DNA from: Neptuniibacter caesariensis
GTDB taxonomy: Bacteria > Pseudomonadota > Gammaproteobacteria > Pseudomonadales > Balneatricaceae
Assembly: GCF_000153345.1 (NCBI RefSeq)
Contig: NZ_CH724127.1
Span: 596,287-660,286, forward strand
Direction of reading: 5' to 3'
DNA length: 64,000 nucleotides
Below the pieces are notes generated by a model, which saw nothing but the letters and a program-made list of their open reading frames with translations, did not search any database and was not told where the DNA came from. Shown piece by piece: positions 17,714 through 26,838 of the stretch. Position 1 is the first letter of the stretch; every line of letters starts with the position of its first letter. The position numbers and the translations under genes are program-made.

Positions 17714-18802
17714 GTGAAATTACACATCACAAATGGTGACTGTGCCGGTGAGATGATCAAGGATGCTAAAGGGGTTGAAGGTGAGGTGCTTTGCTGGAGA
17801 GACCTTTTACATGATGGCCCTTTGGCAATAGATAAGGCAACGCATCGTTGTAATCGAATTGAGTACCTCCAATGGTTTCTGGAAACGACCGGCAGCGCGG
17901 AAGAGGGTTCGCTTGCGCAAATAACTCAGGATTTTCTAGCGCGTGATCGGGTGATAGCGAGTCTGGATCAGTTTGATGAAATAGTGCTGTGGTTTGAACA
18001 CGACCTTTATGATCAGTTGCAGTTACTTGAGATATGCCATGTGTTATTGGATTTTGCGCATCAGCTGCCTGAGATATCGATCATCTGTATAGATGACCAT
18101 CCGAGTGTGCCGGTATTTCATGGTTTAGGTAACCTAACGCCGGATATACTTACTGAGCTATATCCGCAAAGAGTGCCTGTTTCCAGAGCTGATCTGAAAA
18201 TAGCAGGTGATATCTGGAAACAGTTAACAGAATCTACACCTCAGTCGCTTGAAAATATTATTTCAGAAGAGGTGCCTGGTTGGCCATTTATGAGCCGTGC
18301 TTTACGGCGGTTCTGCTGTGAGTTTCCCGCCACGGAAACCGGGTTGACCTTAACCCAAACCTATCTGCTGTTAACTCTCTTAAGAGCCCCTGATGAGTTG
18401 CCGGCATTAGAACAGCAACTGAAGGGGCTTGAGCGAAATGACGGCTTACCCGAAGGGAAGAGTGCTGAACAACGTTATTACGAAATCTTAACTGGACCTG
18501 CTTCTTTCAGACGGATTTTTCATCACCTGCAACAACTTGAAGTTGATCCTTTTATGGGGGATTTGTCAGTAAAGTTAGAGCTTGAGCGCTTATTAAATGC
18601 AGAGATTCCTTACGTTAAAACCACAGGGAGTGGTGATGATCCGCATTACAGTTTGACTCCGGAGGGGGCTGAAGCGCTTCAAGGCAGAAGGCAGTGGCAT
18701 TTAGATAACAAAATCGATCTATGGCGTGGTGGCATCCATATTACTAACGAAAACCTATGGATGTGGGATCAGCAAGATACCCAGTTTGCTTTTATTTGTT
18801 GA
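17714..18802 (+). CDS. DUF1835 domain protein
   Basis: 362 residues from GTG 17714, which has AGGAG six bases upstream; a TTG six bases earlier is also in frame. The N terminus (about 1-125) is the DUF1835 fold: LHITNGDCAGE, CWRDLLHDGP and LWFEHDLYDQLQL. The middle carries a winged-helix-like segment and the C terminus (about 300-362) ends WRGGIHITNEN, seen in family members. No catalytic role is established for the family. Two to four conserved acidic and histidine residues in the first 120 positions look enzymatic, which is only an impression. Cytoplasmic, no signal peptide. Confidence 0.85.
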   Translation: MKLHITNGDCAGEMIKDAKGVEGEVLCWRDLLHDGPLAIDKATHRCNRIEYLQWFLETTGSAEEGSLAQITQDFLARDRVIASLDQFDEIVLWFEHDLYDQLQLLEICHVLLDFAHQLPEISIICIDDHPSVPVFHGLGNLTPDILTELYPQRVPVSRADLKIAGDIWKQLTESTPQSLENIISEEVPGWPFMSRALRRFCCEFPATETGLTLTQTYLLLTLLRAPDELPALEQQLKGLERNDGLPEGKSAEQRYYEILTGPASFRRIFHHLQQLEVDPFMGDLSVKLELERLLNAEIPYVKTTGSGDDPHYSLTPEGAEALQGRRQWHLDNKIDLWRGGIHITNENLWMWDQQDTQFAFIC

Positions 18803-18832
18803 CGGATAGAAAAACGCAGAATTGAACAAATA

Positions 18833-18861
18833 TTGTGCAGCGCAAAAGAATGCTTTATACT
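18833..18861 (+). promoter_or_regulatory. Sigma-70-like promoter of the 79-residue gene
   Basis: TTGTGC (18833-18838) and TATACT (18856-18861) separated by 17 bp, 34 bp before the ATG at 18896. Spacing is ideal and the -10 box differs from consensus at one position. Confidence 0.55.
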
Positions 18862-18895
18862 TAAGTCTAGTCTGCAAGTTTTTGAGGTATTAAGC

Positions 18896-19135
18896 ATGAA
18901 TCTTAATGGTATGAAGTTTACTGGTGTAGCAAATGATGATCGCCGGATTGCCGCTGAACTGCAGGCAATGGGCGCGTTTGAAGGCCAGGAAGAGAAGGTT
19001 TCTATCTTTAGTCAAATGATCGAAGCCGTGGGTCAGTTCGTTACCTGGATGCGTTGGAAAGGTGAAGTGGGCGTGTATGGCTGCCGTGTTGGTGCTGCAC
19101 ATGCACGTAAGATGGAAGCCATTCACCTGGCGTAA
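18896..19135 (+). CDS. Small hypothetical protein, 79 residues
   Basis: Starts at ATG 18896 with GAGG eight bases upstream; the longer open frame upstream runs over the promoter and is not used. The sequence is soluble with a hydrophobic-aromatic stretch (VGQFVTWMRWKGEVGVYG) and a basic end (HARKME). I recognise no family. It has its own good promoter and a perfect terminator, so it is a compact, well-insulated single-gene unit, which supports it being real and possibly strongly expressed. Confidence 0.7.
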   Translation: MNLNGMKFTGVANDDRRIAAELQAMGAFEGQEEKVSIFSQMIEAVGQFVTWMRWKGEVGVYGCRVGAAHARKMEAIHLA

Positions 19136-19156
19136 GCTCATAAGCTGTAATTTTAA

Positions 19157-19184
19157 AAGCCGCAGTATTCACTGCGGCTTTTTT
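19157..19184 (+). terminator. Rho-independent terminator
   Basis: Nine-base perfect stem AAGCCGCAG/CTGCGGCTT, six-base loop, then TTTT. It ends the 79-residue gene and may also serve the convergent HD-GYP gene. Confidence 0.92.
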
Positions 19185-19203
19185 GTGTCTGCAAGCAGCC
19201 TGC

Positions 19204-20667
19204 TCAGGCAGCTAAACTGTCATCACTAAACTCAGCAGCAATTTGAGTAAAGCGCTCTTCGATACTGAGGAAGGCATCTACTACAGCCGGATCGAAGTGG
19301 CTGCCTCTTCCCTCAACAATAATATCTCTGGCCTTTTCATGGCTGAACGCGGGTTTGTAAACGCGCTTTGAAATCAGCGCATCGTAGACGTCGGCAACAG
19401 CCATTAAGCGACCAGAGATCGGGATGTCGGAGCCTTTAAGGCCGTTAGGGTAACCATTACCGTCCCATTTCTCATGGTGTGTCAGGCTTATTTCACGGGC
19501 AATTCGCAGGAAAGAGTTACTGCCCAACTGCTTTTCCGCTACTTCTAAAGCATCCGCACCAATCTGTGGGTGCTGCTTCATGATCGAGAACTCTTCATCG
19601 GTCAGCTTGCCCGGTTTCAACAATATATTATCGGGTATTCCGACTTTACCAACGTCGTGCAGCGGTGCCGATTTGTAGAGTAGTTCAATCGTTTCCTGAT
19701 CCAATTGGTCAGAAAACTCAGGTAACTTGCTCATCTCTTCTGCTAGCGCCCGCACATAGTTTTGAGTTCGTAGAATATGGCCACCTGTTTCGTTATCCCG
19801 GGTTTCTGCGAGACTCGCCAGACCAAGAATACTTGCATCTCTTGTTACGCTTAGTTCCTGGGTACGCTGGGCTAAGGCTTGAATCATACGATTCGTATGC
19901 AGCGCCATCAGGCCAAATTCGTCATTACTGGTAACAGGTACTTCTACTTGCAATTCGCCCTGCGAAACCTGTTTTAACGCCTGATTCTCGGCGAGAATGA
20001 AAAACTTCAGGTTACGGGAGTAGCCCAGAATAATGGCCAGGATGTAAGCCATAACGATCCCGACGACGAATAATATCTCTCCAAGGATATAACGCTGCGA
20101 GGTTGCCAGAGGAATGCTGTCACCGGTATGTACCAGCCACTCAAGGTCTTTGTTGATGACGAGAAAAACTACGCCAATAACGGATATTGCGCAGATTGCT
20201 GCGAACCAGCTGAATTTATGTGTTAAAGGGTATGGGTCGGCATCGGGTTCTATATGCTCGCTACGGGCACTTAGCTCACCGGCCAGCTGATATTCACGGT
20301 AAAGTGCAAGCTCACAAGCGATGAGGTAGCCAAGAACTGACATGCCGACTAATACTTTACCGCCGCTCTCCAAAGGGAATGAATACAGGACAGTATTGTA
20401 TAGGCCTAGCAAGATACCTGAACTTAGAAAAAGCCCTATATCGACTTTGAATTGAGCTCTAACCTGGCTCTTGTAAGGGAGCTGTTGAATCCATTTCTCC
20501 AGTACGGCTCTGATAGAACCCTGGGCGATAAACGCAACCAGGATTGGCGTTAAAAGCTGGGCCGGTGTCAGAGAATCAAGAAACGGACAAACCTGAATCC
20601 CATATACGGAAAACAGAATCATCGCGATTAGATAATGGGTAGCGGTGCGTTTTGAAATACTGGTCAT
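19204..20667 (-). CDS. HD-GYP domain c-di-GMP phosphodiesterase with membrane sensor
   Basis: 487 residues from ATG 20667; a TTG five codons earlier is possible. About six membrane helices fill the first 220 residues, a HAMP-like linker follows (about 220-275), then the HD-GYP domain (about 280-480) with LHDVGKVGIPD, the HHEKWDGNGYP signature and VADVYDALIS. All metal-binding residues appear intact, so it should hydrolyse c-di-GMP to GMP in the cytoplasm. Unlike response-regulator HD-GYPs it has no receiver domain, so the input is through the membrane part. Single gene. Confidence 0.93.
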   Translation of the reverse strand: MTSISKRTATHYLIAMILFSVYGIQVCPFLDSLTPAQLLTPILVAFIAQGSIRAVLEKWIQQLPYKSQVRAQFKVDIGLFLSSGILLGLYNTVLYSFPLESGGKVLVGMSVLGYLIACELALYREYQLAGELSARSEHIEPDADPYPLTHKFSWFAAICAISVIGVVFLVINKDLEWLVHTGDSIPLATSQRYILGEILFVVGIVMAYILAIILGYSRNLKFFILAENQALKQVSQGELQVEVPVTSNDEFGLMALHTNRMIQALAQRTQELSVTRDASILGLASLAETRDNETGGHILRTQNYVRALAEEMSKLPEFSDQLDQETIELLYKSAPLHDVGKVGIPDNILLKPGKLTDEEFSIMKQHPQIGADALEVAEKQLGSNSFLRIAREISLTHHEKWDGNGYPNGLKGSDIPISGRLMAVADVYDALISKRVYKPAFSHEKARDIIVEGRGSHFDPAVVDAFLSIEERFTQIAAEFSDDSLAA

Positions 20668-20802
20668 AAATGATGATTTCAACAGGTTCTCAGATTGTTT
20701 CGTTATAGCAGAATAACACGGGTTTTGTGATTCATCTATGACAGCAGGTCTGAGTAAAAGTTTAATTTATTGATCGTTTAATCAACAAATAACTGTATGT
20801 TT

Positions 20803-21888
20803 CTAAAGATCAATCCAATCGTCTTTTGTCAGACTGATCCCTTTTATCTGAACAAAAACCTGATCATCTTCTTGCAAGGCTAAGTCATCTTTAGCCCAGG
20901 CAGTAATATGTGACCACAGTTGATTGTCACCAAGCTTTAGATTGACTTCAATTTGCTGATTCGCATCAATCTTCATCGAACTAATTCTTCCTGGCAGGAT
21001 ATTTCTGATACTGCTGCTTTCTGGCATCTTTCGAGTCAGTGAAACATCGTTAGCCCTGATTCTGAGGCGGACTTGTTGCCCTGGAGATAAATCCAGTTTA
21101 GGCATCCACAGTGAAGTGTTTGCATCAAGAACAATGGAAGTCATCGGGTATTCTTTATGGTGCTGTTTAACTTCGCCTGTCAGAAGGCTACTTCGGCTGT
21201 CACCTTCTAGCCAGGGACGCATCTCTTCACAGCCCCAGATTTTTTCTACTTTCCCTGATTGAGTAATCTTGCCTTGATCCAGCAAAATCATATGGTCAGC
21301 TAACTGAATAATCTCATCAAGGCTGTGAGTTACGTATAGGATTGGAATCTCAAACTCTTTGGATAATCTGGATAAATAGGGAAGAAGTTCTTTCTTTCGA
21401 GGAAGATCCAGAGAGGCGAGTGGCTCGTCCATCAGCAAAAGATCGGGTTCAGTAAGGAGCGCCCGGCCAATCGCAACCCGCTGTTTTTCTCCACCTGATA
21501 GGGTAGTAGGTCTTCGATCGAGTAGTGTTTCAATCGCGAGTAGCTGGATTATCAATTGGAACAGCTCAGAATCACTTTTATTTCTTACTCCGTAAAGCAG
21601 GTTTTCCCGAACAGAATAGTGGGGAAATAATCGTGGTTCCTGAAATACATAACCAATATTTCGTTTCTCGGGAGGAAGATATATGCCTGTTTCAGAGTTA
21701 TACAGCTCTCTTCCATGGAGCTGAATCAATCCCGCTTCAGCACTTCGCAGGCCCGCAATATGGTTGATTAACGAGGTTTTCCCAGACCCCGAACGGCCAA
21801 AAATAGCCGTGACGCCTGTTTTAGGAACATCAAATGCGCAATCAAGGCAGAACTGGCCCAGACATGTATTAATCGAAACTTTAAGCAT
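20803..21888 (-). CDS. modC: Molybdate ABC transporter ATP-binding protein
   Basis: 361 residues. Walker A FGRSGSGKT, signature LSGGEKQRVAIGRALL, Walker B LLLMDEPLASLD and the switch THSLDE are all present. A C-terminal Mop domain (about 290-355) binds oxyanion, diagnostic for ModC over other ABC ATPases. Its ATG overlaps the modB stop by eight bases, the compact order modA-modB-modC. It powers molybdate import for molybdenum cofactor enzymes. Confidence 0.95.
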   Translation of the reverse strand: MLKVSINTCLGQFCLDCAFDVPKTGVTAIFGRSGSGKTSLINHIAGLRSAEAGLIQLHGRELYNSETGIYLPPEKRNIGYVFQEPRLFPHYSVRENLLYGVRNKSDSELFQLIIQLLAIETLLDRRPTTLSGGEKQRVAIGRALLTEPDLLLMDEPLASLDLPRKKELLPYLSRLSKEFEIPILYVTHSLDEIIQLADHMILLDQGKITQSGKVEKIWGCEEMRPWLEGDSRSSLLTGEVKQHHKEYPMTSIVLDANTSLWMPKLDLSPGQQVRLRIRANDVSLTRKMPESSSIRNILPGRISSMKIDANQQIEVNLKLGDNQLWSHITAWAKDDLALQEDDQVFVQIKGISLTKDDWIDL

Positions 21889-22579
21889 GTGGCGCCCCCA
21901 ATTTATGGCGTGTAGCGCGGGTTAACCACTCCGAAAGAAGAAGGGAGCTTAAGGCGATTACAACAGCAATAATACATAAACGGGCTGCCTCTGCTTCTGC
22001 GCCAGGTGTTTCAATAAATGAATACATCGCCAGAGGAATCGTGCGGGTGACTTCAGGGATGTTCGATACGAAAGTGATAGTCGCACCAAATTCACCTAAG
22101 GAGCGGGCAAAACCTAACACAGTCCCTGTAAGGATACCCGGCATCGTTAAGGGGAGGGTGATAGTCATAAATACGCGCCAAGGCGAGGCGCCAAGTGTTC
22201 GGGCGGCCTGTTCCAGTTTTATGTCAACCGCCTCAATTGCGAGCCTGATGGCTCTGACCATCAATGGAAAAGAGACGATCGCCGCAGCCAGCGCAGCGCC
22301 TTGCCAGCTAAAGCTGAAGCTAAGCCCGGTTAATTCATAAAGAGGCTTACCGATCCAGCCCTGACGGCCAAAAGAAATCAGCAGCAGGTAGCCTATAACG
22401 ACAGGGGGAAGTACCAATGGAAGGTGAACGATACCGTCTAAAAGGGTTTTACCCGGGAAGTTTTTTCTAGCTAATAACCAGGCGATGATAACAGCCAAGG
22501 GAATGCTGATGACAACAGAAGTCACAGATACTTTGAGACTTAAGATCAGTGCTGATAACTCATACTCGGATAAAAACAT
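21881..22579 (-). CDS. modB: Molybdate ABC transporter permease
   Basis: 232 residues with five to six membrane helices and the permease coupling motif EAARTLGASPWRVF-like segment (here EQAARTLGASPWRVFMTITL region) that docks onto ModC. The N-terminal LPLVLPPVVIGYLLL is typical of ModB/CysU-type permeases. Its start shares one base with the modA stop and its end overlaps modC, giving one operon. Inner membrane. Confidence 0.95.
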   Translation of the reverse strand: MFLSEYELSALILSLKVSVTSVVISIPLAVIIAWLLARKNFPGKTLLDGIVHLPLVLPPVVIGYLLLISFGRQGWIGKPLYELTGLSFSFSWQGAALAAAIVSFPLMVRAIRLAIEAVDIKLEQAARTLGASPWRVFMTITLPLTMPGILTGTVLGFARSLGEFGATITFVSNIPEVTRTIPLAMYSFIETPGAEAEAARLCIIAVVIALSSLLLSEWLTRATRHKLGAPHA

Positions 22580-23352
22580 TACTGGTGGGAGTCCAATACA
22601 ATAAACCCATAATGACGGAAAACAGATCCTGCTTCCTTCGAAAATAGATAATCGTAATATTGGCTTGCCGGGTCAAGCTTATCACCCCTTATAAGGCTGA
22701 CTTCATATCTTATAGGTGTGTGATAGCTCTCTGGGATAATGCTCAGGCGCTTTAATTTATTGGACTGTTGAATATCCGATTCATAGTGTATTCCAATAGG
22801 TGTTTCTTGTCGTTCTGTCAGTGCTAACGCTGAACGTGCGCTATTACTGGGTGCTAGCAGGGGGCGCCAGCTTTGCCATAAGCCTGAATTACTTAAGGCT
22901 TCTTTGGCATACATTCCCAACGGTACGTGTTCAGGGTTCCCTGTCGCAATTCGCCTTTGTGAGTCAAGCTTCAGTCGTTCAACTGAAGCGTGCTCAGGAA
23001 AAGAAAACGGAGCAATGTCTTGTTCCTTATGTGCCGCTATTACCAACCGGTTGCTTAAAATTGTGCGCCGGCTCTTTTGAAGGATTAAGTTATCTTTCTC
23101 AATGTAGTCCAGCCAATCAGGATTAGCAGTTATAAAAACTGATGCGGGAGCACCTTGTTTAATCTGCCTGGCAAGTGCCGAAGACGAAGCAAAGGTAATA
23201 GCGACCTCGATACCCGCTTTTTTAATAAAGTTGTTAGTGATGGACTGTAACGGAGCGGACAGAGAAGCGGCTGCAAATACGTGAAGACGGCTTTCAGCCT
23301 GAGCAGAAGCGGACATTAACAGCAGTATTAATAATGATGTTCTAAATAGCAT
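22579..23352 (-). CDS. modA: Molybdate-binding periplasmic protein
   Basis: 257 residues with a Sec signal peptide (about 1-19, cleavage after AQA). The mature start LHVFAAASLSAPLQSI and TFASSSALARQIKQGAPASVFITAN give the oxyanion-binding serines of ModA. It delivers molybdate or tungstate to ModBC. First gene of the operon; a possible ModE-like half-site lies about 35 bp upstream of the start codon. Confidence 0.95.
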   Translation of the reverse strand: MLFRTSLLILLLMSASAQAESRLHVFAAASLSAPLQSITNNFIKKAGIEVAITFASSSALARQIKQGAPASVFITANPDWLDYIEKDNLILQKSRRTILSNRLVIAAHKEQDIAPFSFPEHASVERLKLDSQRRIATGNPEHVPLGMYAKEALSNSGLWQSWRPLLAPSNSARSALALTERQETPIGIHYESDIQQSNKLKRLSIIPESYHTPIRYEVSLIRGDKLDPASQYYDYLFSKEAGSVFRHYGFIVLDSHQ

Positions 23353-23386
23353 GGCCCTAGTGTCAGCTAAACAGTCCAGCGTGTAA

Positions 23387-23414
23387 ATAGTTATATAAGG
23401 GAATGCTTAATAAC
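23387..23414 (-). promoter_or_regulatory. Possible ModE-like site upstream of modA
   Basis: On the minus strand TATATAACTAT at 23387-23397 differs by one base from the E. coli ModE half-site TATATAACGAT, with a weaker inverted match (GTTAT) ending at 23414. No modE gene is in the window. Tentative. Confidence 0.3.
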
Positions 23415-23587
23415 TAAGTGTCGAAAAACTAATGAATTGTTAATTTTAAATATTGATTATTTGTAAACGTGTTTCATTAATACAAAATCAGGAAAGTACC
23501 AGTGGAAAGCTAATAACGAAATTTCCTGATTGCTCGATGAGCTTTCGAGGATTTTGATCTGTGAATAATAATTGTATAAAAGAGTTC

Positions 23588-23607
23588 GGAGCTACCTAAG
23601 TAGCTCC
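23588..23607 (-). terminator. Hairpin after the GGDEF gene
   Basis: Eight-base perfect stem GGAGCTAC/GTAGCTCC with a CTAA loop, 31 bp after the stop of the upstream GGDEF gene. The minus strand has a T-rich stretch a few bases later (CTCTTTT). It would separate that gene from modABC. Confidence 0.5.
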
Positions 23608-23637
23608 TACTGTCCATTCCAGCGTTGAATTTTGTTC

Positions 23638-24672
23638 TTAAGAAGAGGAAGAGATAACAACCTGATTACGGCCGTTATTTTTGGCTTGATAGAGTGCCTG
23701 GTCGGTGCGTTCGATCAGCTGTTCAACCGTTTCAGCATCTGTTAGCTGAGACACGCCAAATGATGCAGTTATAGAGCTGATAATGTCCCCGGACTTCTTC
23801 TGTTTGATTCGGATAGCCTGAATTTTTAAGCGAACTTTTTCGGCAATTTCAAAGGCTTGTTCTTTGCTTGTTCCCGGCATAAGTACAGCAAATTCTTCGC
23901 CTCCGAATCTAACGGGTAGCATCGGTTCTAAACAGATATCTTTGAGTAACTTGCCAACATATTGCAGGACTTTATCACCCATCAGATGCCCATAGGTATC
24001 GTTGAACTTTTTAAAATGGTCGATATCAACCAGCACAAGTGAAGATGTAAATTCACTGCCATTTAAGCCAACAACCTGAGCTAATTCTGCATCGAATGCC
24101 CGTCTGTTGAACAGATTTGTCAGCGGGTCGACACGGGCATCCTGACGGGTTTTATTGAGTTCTTCTTTTAGTGATTCTATCTCTGCCTGAGCTTGTTCCA
24201 TTCGCTCTTGAAACATACGCGCCGTATCTGAGATAGATCGGGTATGAGTAGATAGCGATTGGATGATTGATTCCAAGGGAAGACTAATTTCGCCATCTTC
24301 TTTAGATTGCAGGCTATCGAGGCTTTCAGCCAATACGTCATTAAACTCTTCAGTTTTACTGGCGGTCTCACCTGCATGTTCATGAAGGTCATTGATAAGA
24401 CCAATCAGGCTCGCTTGAATATCATCAGTACCCTGAATCTCATCTTTGATCATATGCTCGCGGAACAACTGTTCACTCAGCATTGCCGGGCAAGTGCCGT
24501 AGGTGTTCAGTGTTTTATCGAGCTGTACATTTAGCTCCGGGACGCGATCACTGACGTAGGTATACCACAAGGCATAGTTCAGAGGGTTGGGTGGGATATT
24601 GTGCTGTACCATCAGGGGAATGGCCCGACGAAGATACTCTGCAGCCTGATTGTTATTCTCAGCGAACTTCAT
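23638..24672 (-). CDS. Cytoplasmic diguanylate cyclase (GGDEF)
   Basis: 344 residues, no membrane segments. Residues 1-90 form an N-terminal domain (EYLRRAIPLMVQHNIPPNPLNYALWYTYVS) found in many marine gammaproteobacterial GGDEF proteins, then a coiled coil (about 145-180) and the GGDEF domain (about 185-340) with FGGEEF. The usual inhibitory RxxD five residues before the signature is absent (LEPM there), so product inhibition may be lost. GAGG precedes the ATG. Monocistronic. Confidence 0.93.
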   Translation of the reverse strand: MKFAENNNQAAEYLRRAIPLMVQHNIPPNPLNYALWYTYVSDRVPELNVQLDKTLNTYGTCPAMLSEQLFREHMIKDEIQGTDDIQASLIGLINDLHEHAGETASKTEEFNDVLAESLDSLQSKEDGEISLPLESIIQSLSTHTRSISDTARMFQERMEQAQAEIESLKEELNKTRQDARVDPLTNLFNRRAFDAELAQVVGLNGSEFTSSLVLVDIDHFKKFNDTYGHLMGDKVLQYVGKLLKDICLEPMLPVRFGGEEFAVLMPGTSKEQAFEIAEKVRLKIQAIRIKQKKSGDIISSITASFGVSQLTDAETVEQLIERTDQALYQAKNNGRNQVVISSSS

Positions 24673-24941
24673 ACTACCTCTATCGCTATTCTGGTTGAAC
24701 GAACGTTAACATCATAAGAGCGCTCACAAAGTATACCTGCGCCGCGCTTAATTGATCGGCAACCTGATAACTTTAAAACAAGCGTTTAAATATGGGAACA
24801 GCTTCAGATGAAAAAATCCCTGTCATCACCAAAAACACTTAGTGGATTGTATCGGCGGGGTTATTGAATACTTCAATAAATTCCACCTTGCTCCTCAGTA
24901 TAATACTTTTTTTCAAGCTCGCCGGAATTTCTGTGAATAAT

Positions 24942-25013
24942 GGAACCTGCGAATAAGTCTCGGACTTTCTCAGTGGGCATAGAAAAGTCGTCCAGGACTT
25001 GTTCGCAGGTTCC
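24942..25013. repeat. 72-bp inverted-repeat element, MITE-like (copy 1)
   Basis: Ends are 18-bp inverted repeats with one mismatch, outermost GGAACCTGCGAA/TTCGCAGGTTCC. Its first 38 bases are identical to the first 38 of the larger element at 37860-38122. No target duplication is evident. It lies in the 373-bp gap (24673-25045) upstream of the GGDEF gene; the rest of that gap holds nothing I can name. The element is non-coding and would fold into one long hairpin. Confidence 0.75.
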
Positions 25014-25045
25014 TTCGGATGCTTGATAACGAGTGAAAGGGCGGA

Positions 25046-25660
25046 TCAGCTTTCCTGATCATCTTTATATTCAATAAGGTGCCAAACGTTAGTTAACGAC
25101 TGTTTCAGACTCTGTAAATCGTGAAGGGTGCCTTTCCCGGTAATTAGCAATTTATCAGTCCACTCTCTTTGATCTATCTGTAGAGTTGGGATTGCAAGGG
25201 CTCGCTCGATATCTCCAACGAGGTGGTGAGGAAGGGAGAGTGTAAAAGGGATCAGCTCAATTTTCTGCGTGGTAGCTAATTCTTTTAATGCTTGAGATAC
25301 CGCCTGGCTGTAAGCGCGGACAAGCCCTCCAGCCCCCAGTTTTATACCACCAAAATAGCGAGTAACAACGACCGTAATTTCACACAGTTCACTGTGTTCC
25401 AATACATTGAGCATAGGTTTACCTGCGGTGCCTTTAGGCTCTCCGTCGTCACTGCAGTTCCAGCACCTAAGGTTGTCTCTGGTACCCGCTATATAGGCCC
25501 AGCAATTGTGGTTGGCTTTGGGGTGTAGTTGATTTATCTCTACTATGAAGGCTTGTGCATCCTGAGGGCTAGGCGTGTGCTCAATGTAAGTGATAAAGCG
25601 ACTATGTTTAACTTCGGTTTCATACTGAAAGTTTTCAGAACATGGGTAATACTGATTCAA
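25046..25660 (-). CDS. yigZ: YigZ/IMPACT family protein
   Basis: 204 residues. The N-terminal UPF0029/IMPACT domain is clear: EVKHSRFITYIEHTPS, HNCWAYIAG, SDDGEPKGTAGKPML and VVVTRYFGGIKLGAGGLVRAY, followed by a ferredoxin-like C-terminal domain (about 130-200). Function is not established; the family is linked to translation control and binds nucleic acid or ribosomes in eukaryotic relatives. Its start overlaps the stop of the CDF transporter by four bases, so they are translationally coupled. Confidence 0.93.
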   Translation of the reverse strand: MNQYYPCSENFQYETEVKHSRFITYIEHTPSPQDAQAFIVEINQLHPKANHNCWAYIAGTRDNLRCWNCSDDGEPKGTAGKPMLNVLEHSELCEITVVVTRYFGGIKLGAGGLVRAYSQAVSQALKELATTQKIELIPFTLSLPHHLVGDIERALAIPTLQIDQREWTDKLLITGKGTLHDLQSLKQSLTNVWHLIEYKDDQES

Positions 25661-26838
25661 CCCTTATCTCCTACCGCGATAAAAATTTTGCCTAGCCAAG
25701 GTGCGCCGTCGTTCTCTGATTGGATCCTATTGCGAATCGCTGAAACCATTTGATTGGGTGTCAGCCCTTGTTTTTCAAGGGTAGAGGGCTGTGGGCAGCG
25801 AATGAGCACGTCAAGGTCAACCGAAGTTGATTGATAGAAAATTGCTAACCGGTAGAGCTCAATATCAGTATCAAGGCTGCTGAGCGTATCGGTTACTAAA
25901 GGCTCAAGTAATTGCCTGGAAGGGAGGGCGTTGCCGTCGGGAAGATCAATCTGTTCCCCTGCATCATCGGTTGTATCTATATGGTAAATAATGTGACCTA
26001 TATCGGGATCTACCATAAGCACCTTACAGACCTGTTGGCCAATGTAGTGGCCTTCTGATGCGCTCATAGCAGGATGAATTTGAAGATGAAGCTCTAAAAC
26101 CTTTTTGTTCGCGATCATACGCGTTTTGAAATCATGAACATTAACAACGCCATCGACTGCCAGGATTTGTTCACAGTATTTGTCGATCTCATCTTGAGGG
26201 AGAGCTGTGTTTACAAGTTGCTTAAGGCTGCTCCAACTAAGATCCCAGCCAATTTTGGCTATAAGTAATGCCACAGCAACAGTGGCCAGGCTATCTAGCC
26301 ATTCAAACCCAGACATAGCACCAGCAACCCCGATAAAAACGATGATAGAAGACAGTGCGTCAGTGCGGCTATGCCAAGCATTCGCAATCAGTAGGTCTGA
26401 TTTTAATTTCTTGCCGATCGACAGGGTATAGCGAAAGATCCACTCTTTTCCAAGTATTGATATCCCTGCAACGAGCAGAGCAGGCCATTCGGGAGATAGG
26501 AGCTCTCTATGACTGAATAATTGAGTGGCTCCTTCATATGCCATAGCCCCAGCCACTGCTATCAGAAGGCAACCGAGTATTGCCGTACCAATGGTTTCAA
26601 AATACCCGTGTCCCCAGGGATGTTCTCGGTCAGGGCCTTTGCCGGAAATGCGTAGAATAGCGACAATCAAAATGTCAGATAGAAGATCAGATAGTGAATG
26701 AACACCATCTGCAATCAGCGCGGTTGAATTAGCCACTTGGCCAACGAAGATTTTAATAATCCCTAAAATCAGATTAAGAGCTGCGCCAATCCAGGTAACT
26801 TTTTGCGCTGCAGCTTGTTGCTGCTGGTCCCTTTGCAT
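25657..26838 (-). CDS. Cation diffusion facilitator with C-terminal extension
   Basis: 393 residues, about 90 longer than usual CDF proteins. Six membrane helices (about 12-215) carry the metal-site motifs ADGVHSLSDLLSD in helix 2 and AWHSRTDALSS in helix 5; the cytoplasmic domain (about 215-295) has VHDFKTRMIANKKVLELHLQIHP. Residues 300-393 form an extra domain rich in acidic residues. Members export Zn, Fe, Mn or Co by proton antiport in the inner membrane; the exact metal is not predictable. Translationally coupled to yigZ. Confidence 0.92.
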   Translation of the reverse strand: MQRDQQQQAAAQKVTWIGAALNLILGIIKIFVGQVANSTALIADGVHSLSDLLSDILIVAILRISGKGPDREHPWGHGYFETIGTAILGCLLIAVAGAMAYEGATQLFSHRELLSPEWPALLVAGISILGKEWIFRYTLSIGKKLKSDLLIANAWHSRTDALSSIIVFIGVAGAMSGFEWLDSLATVAVALLIAKIGWDLSWSSLKQLVNTALPQDEIDKYCEQILAVDGVVNVHDFKTRMIANKKVLELHLQIHPAMSASEGHYIGQQVCKVLMVDPDIGHIIYHIDTTDDAGEQIDLPDGNALPSRQLLEPLVTDTLSSLDTDIELYRLAIFYQSTSVDLDVLIRCPQPSTLEKQGLTPNQMVSAIRNRIQSENDGAPWLGKIFIAVGDKG

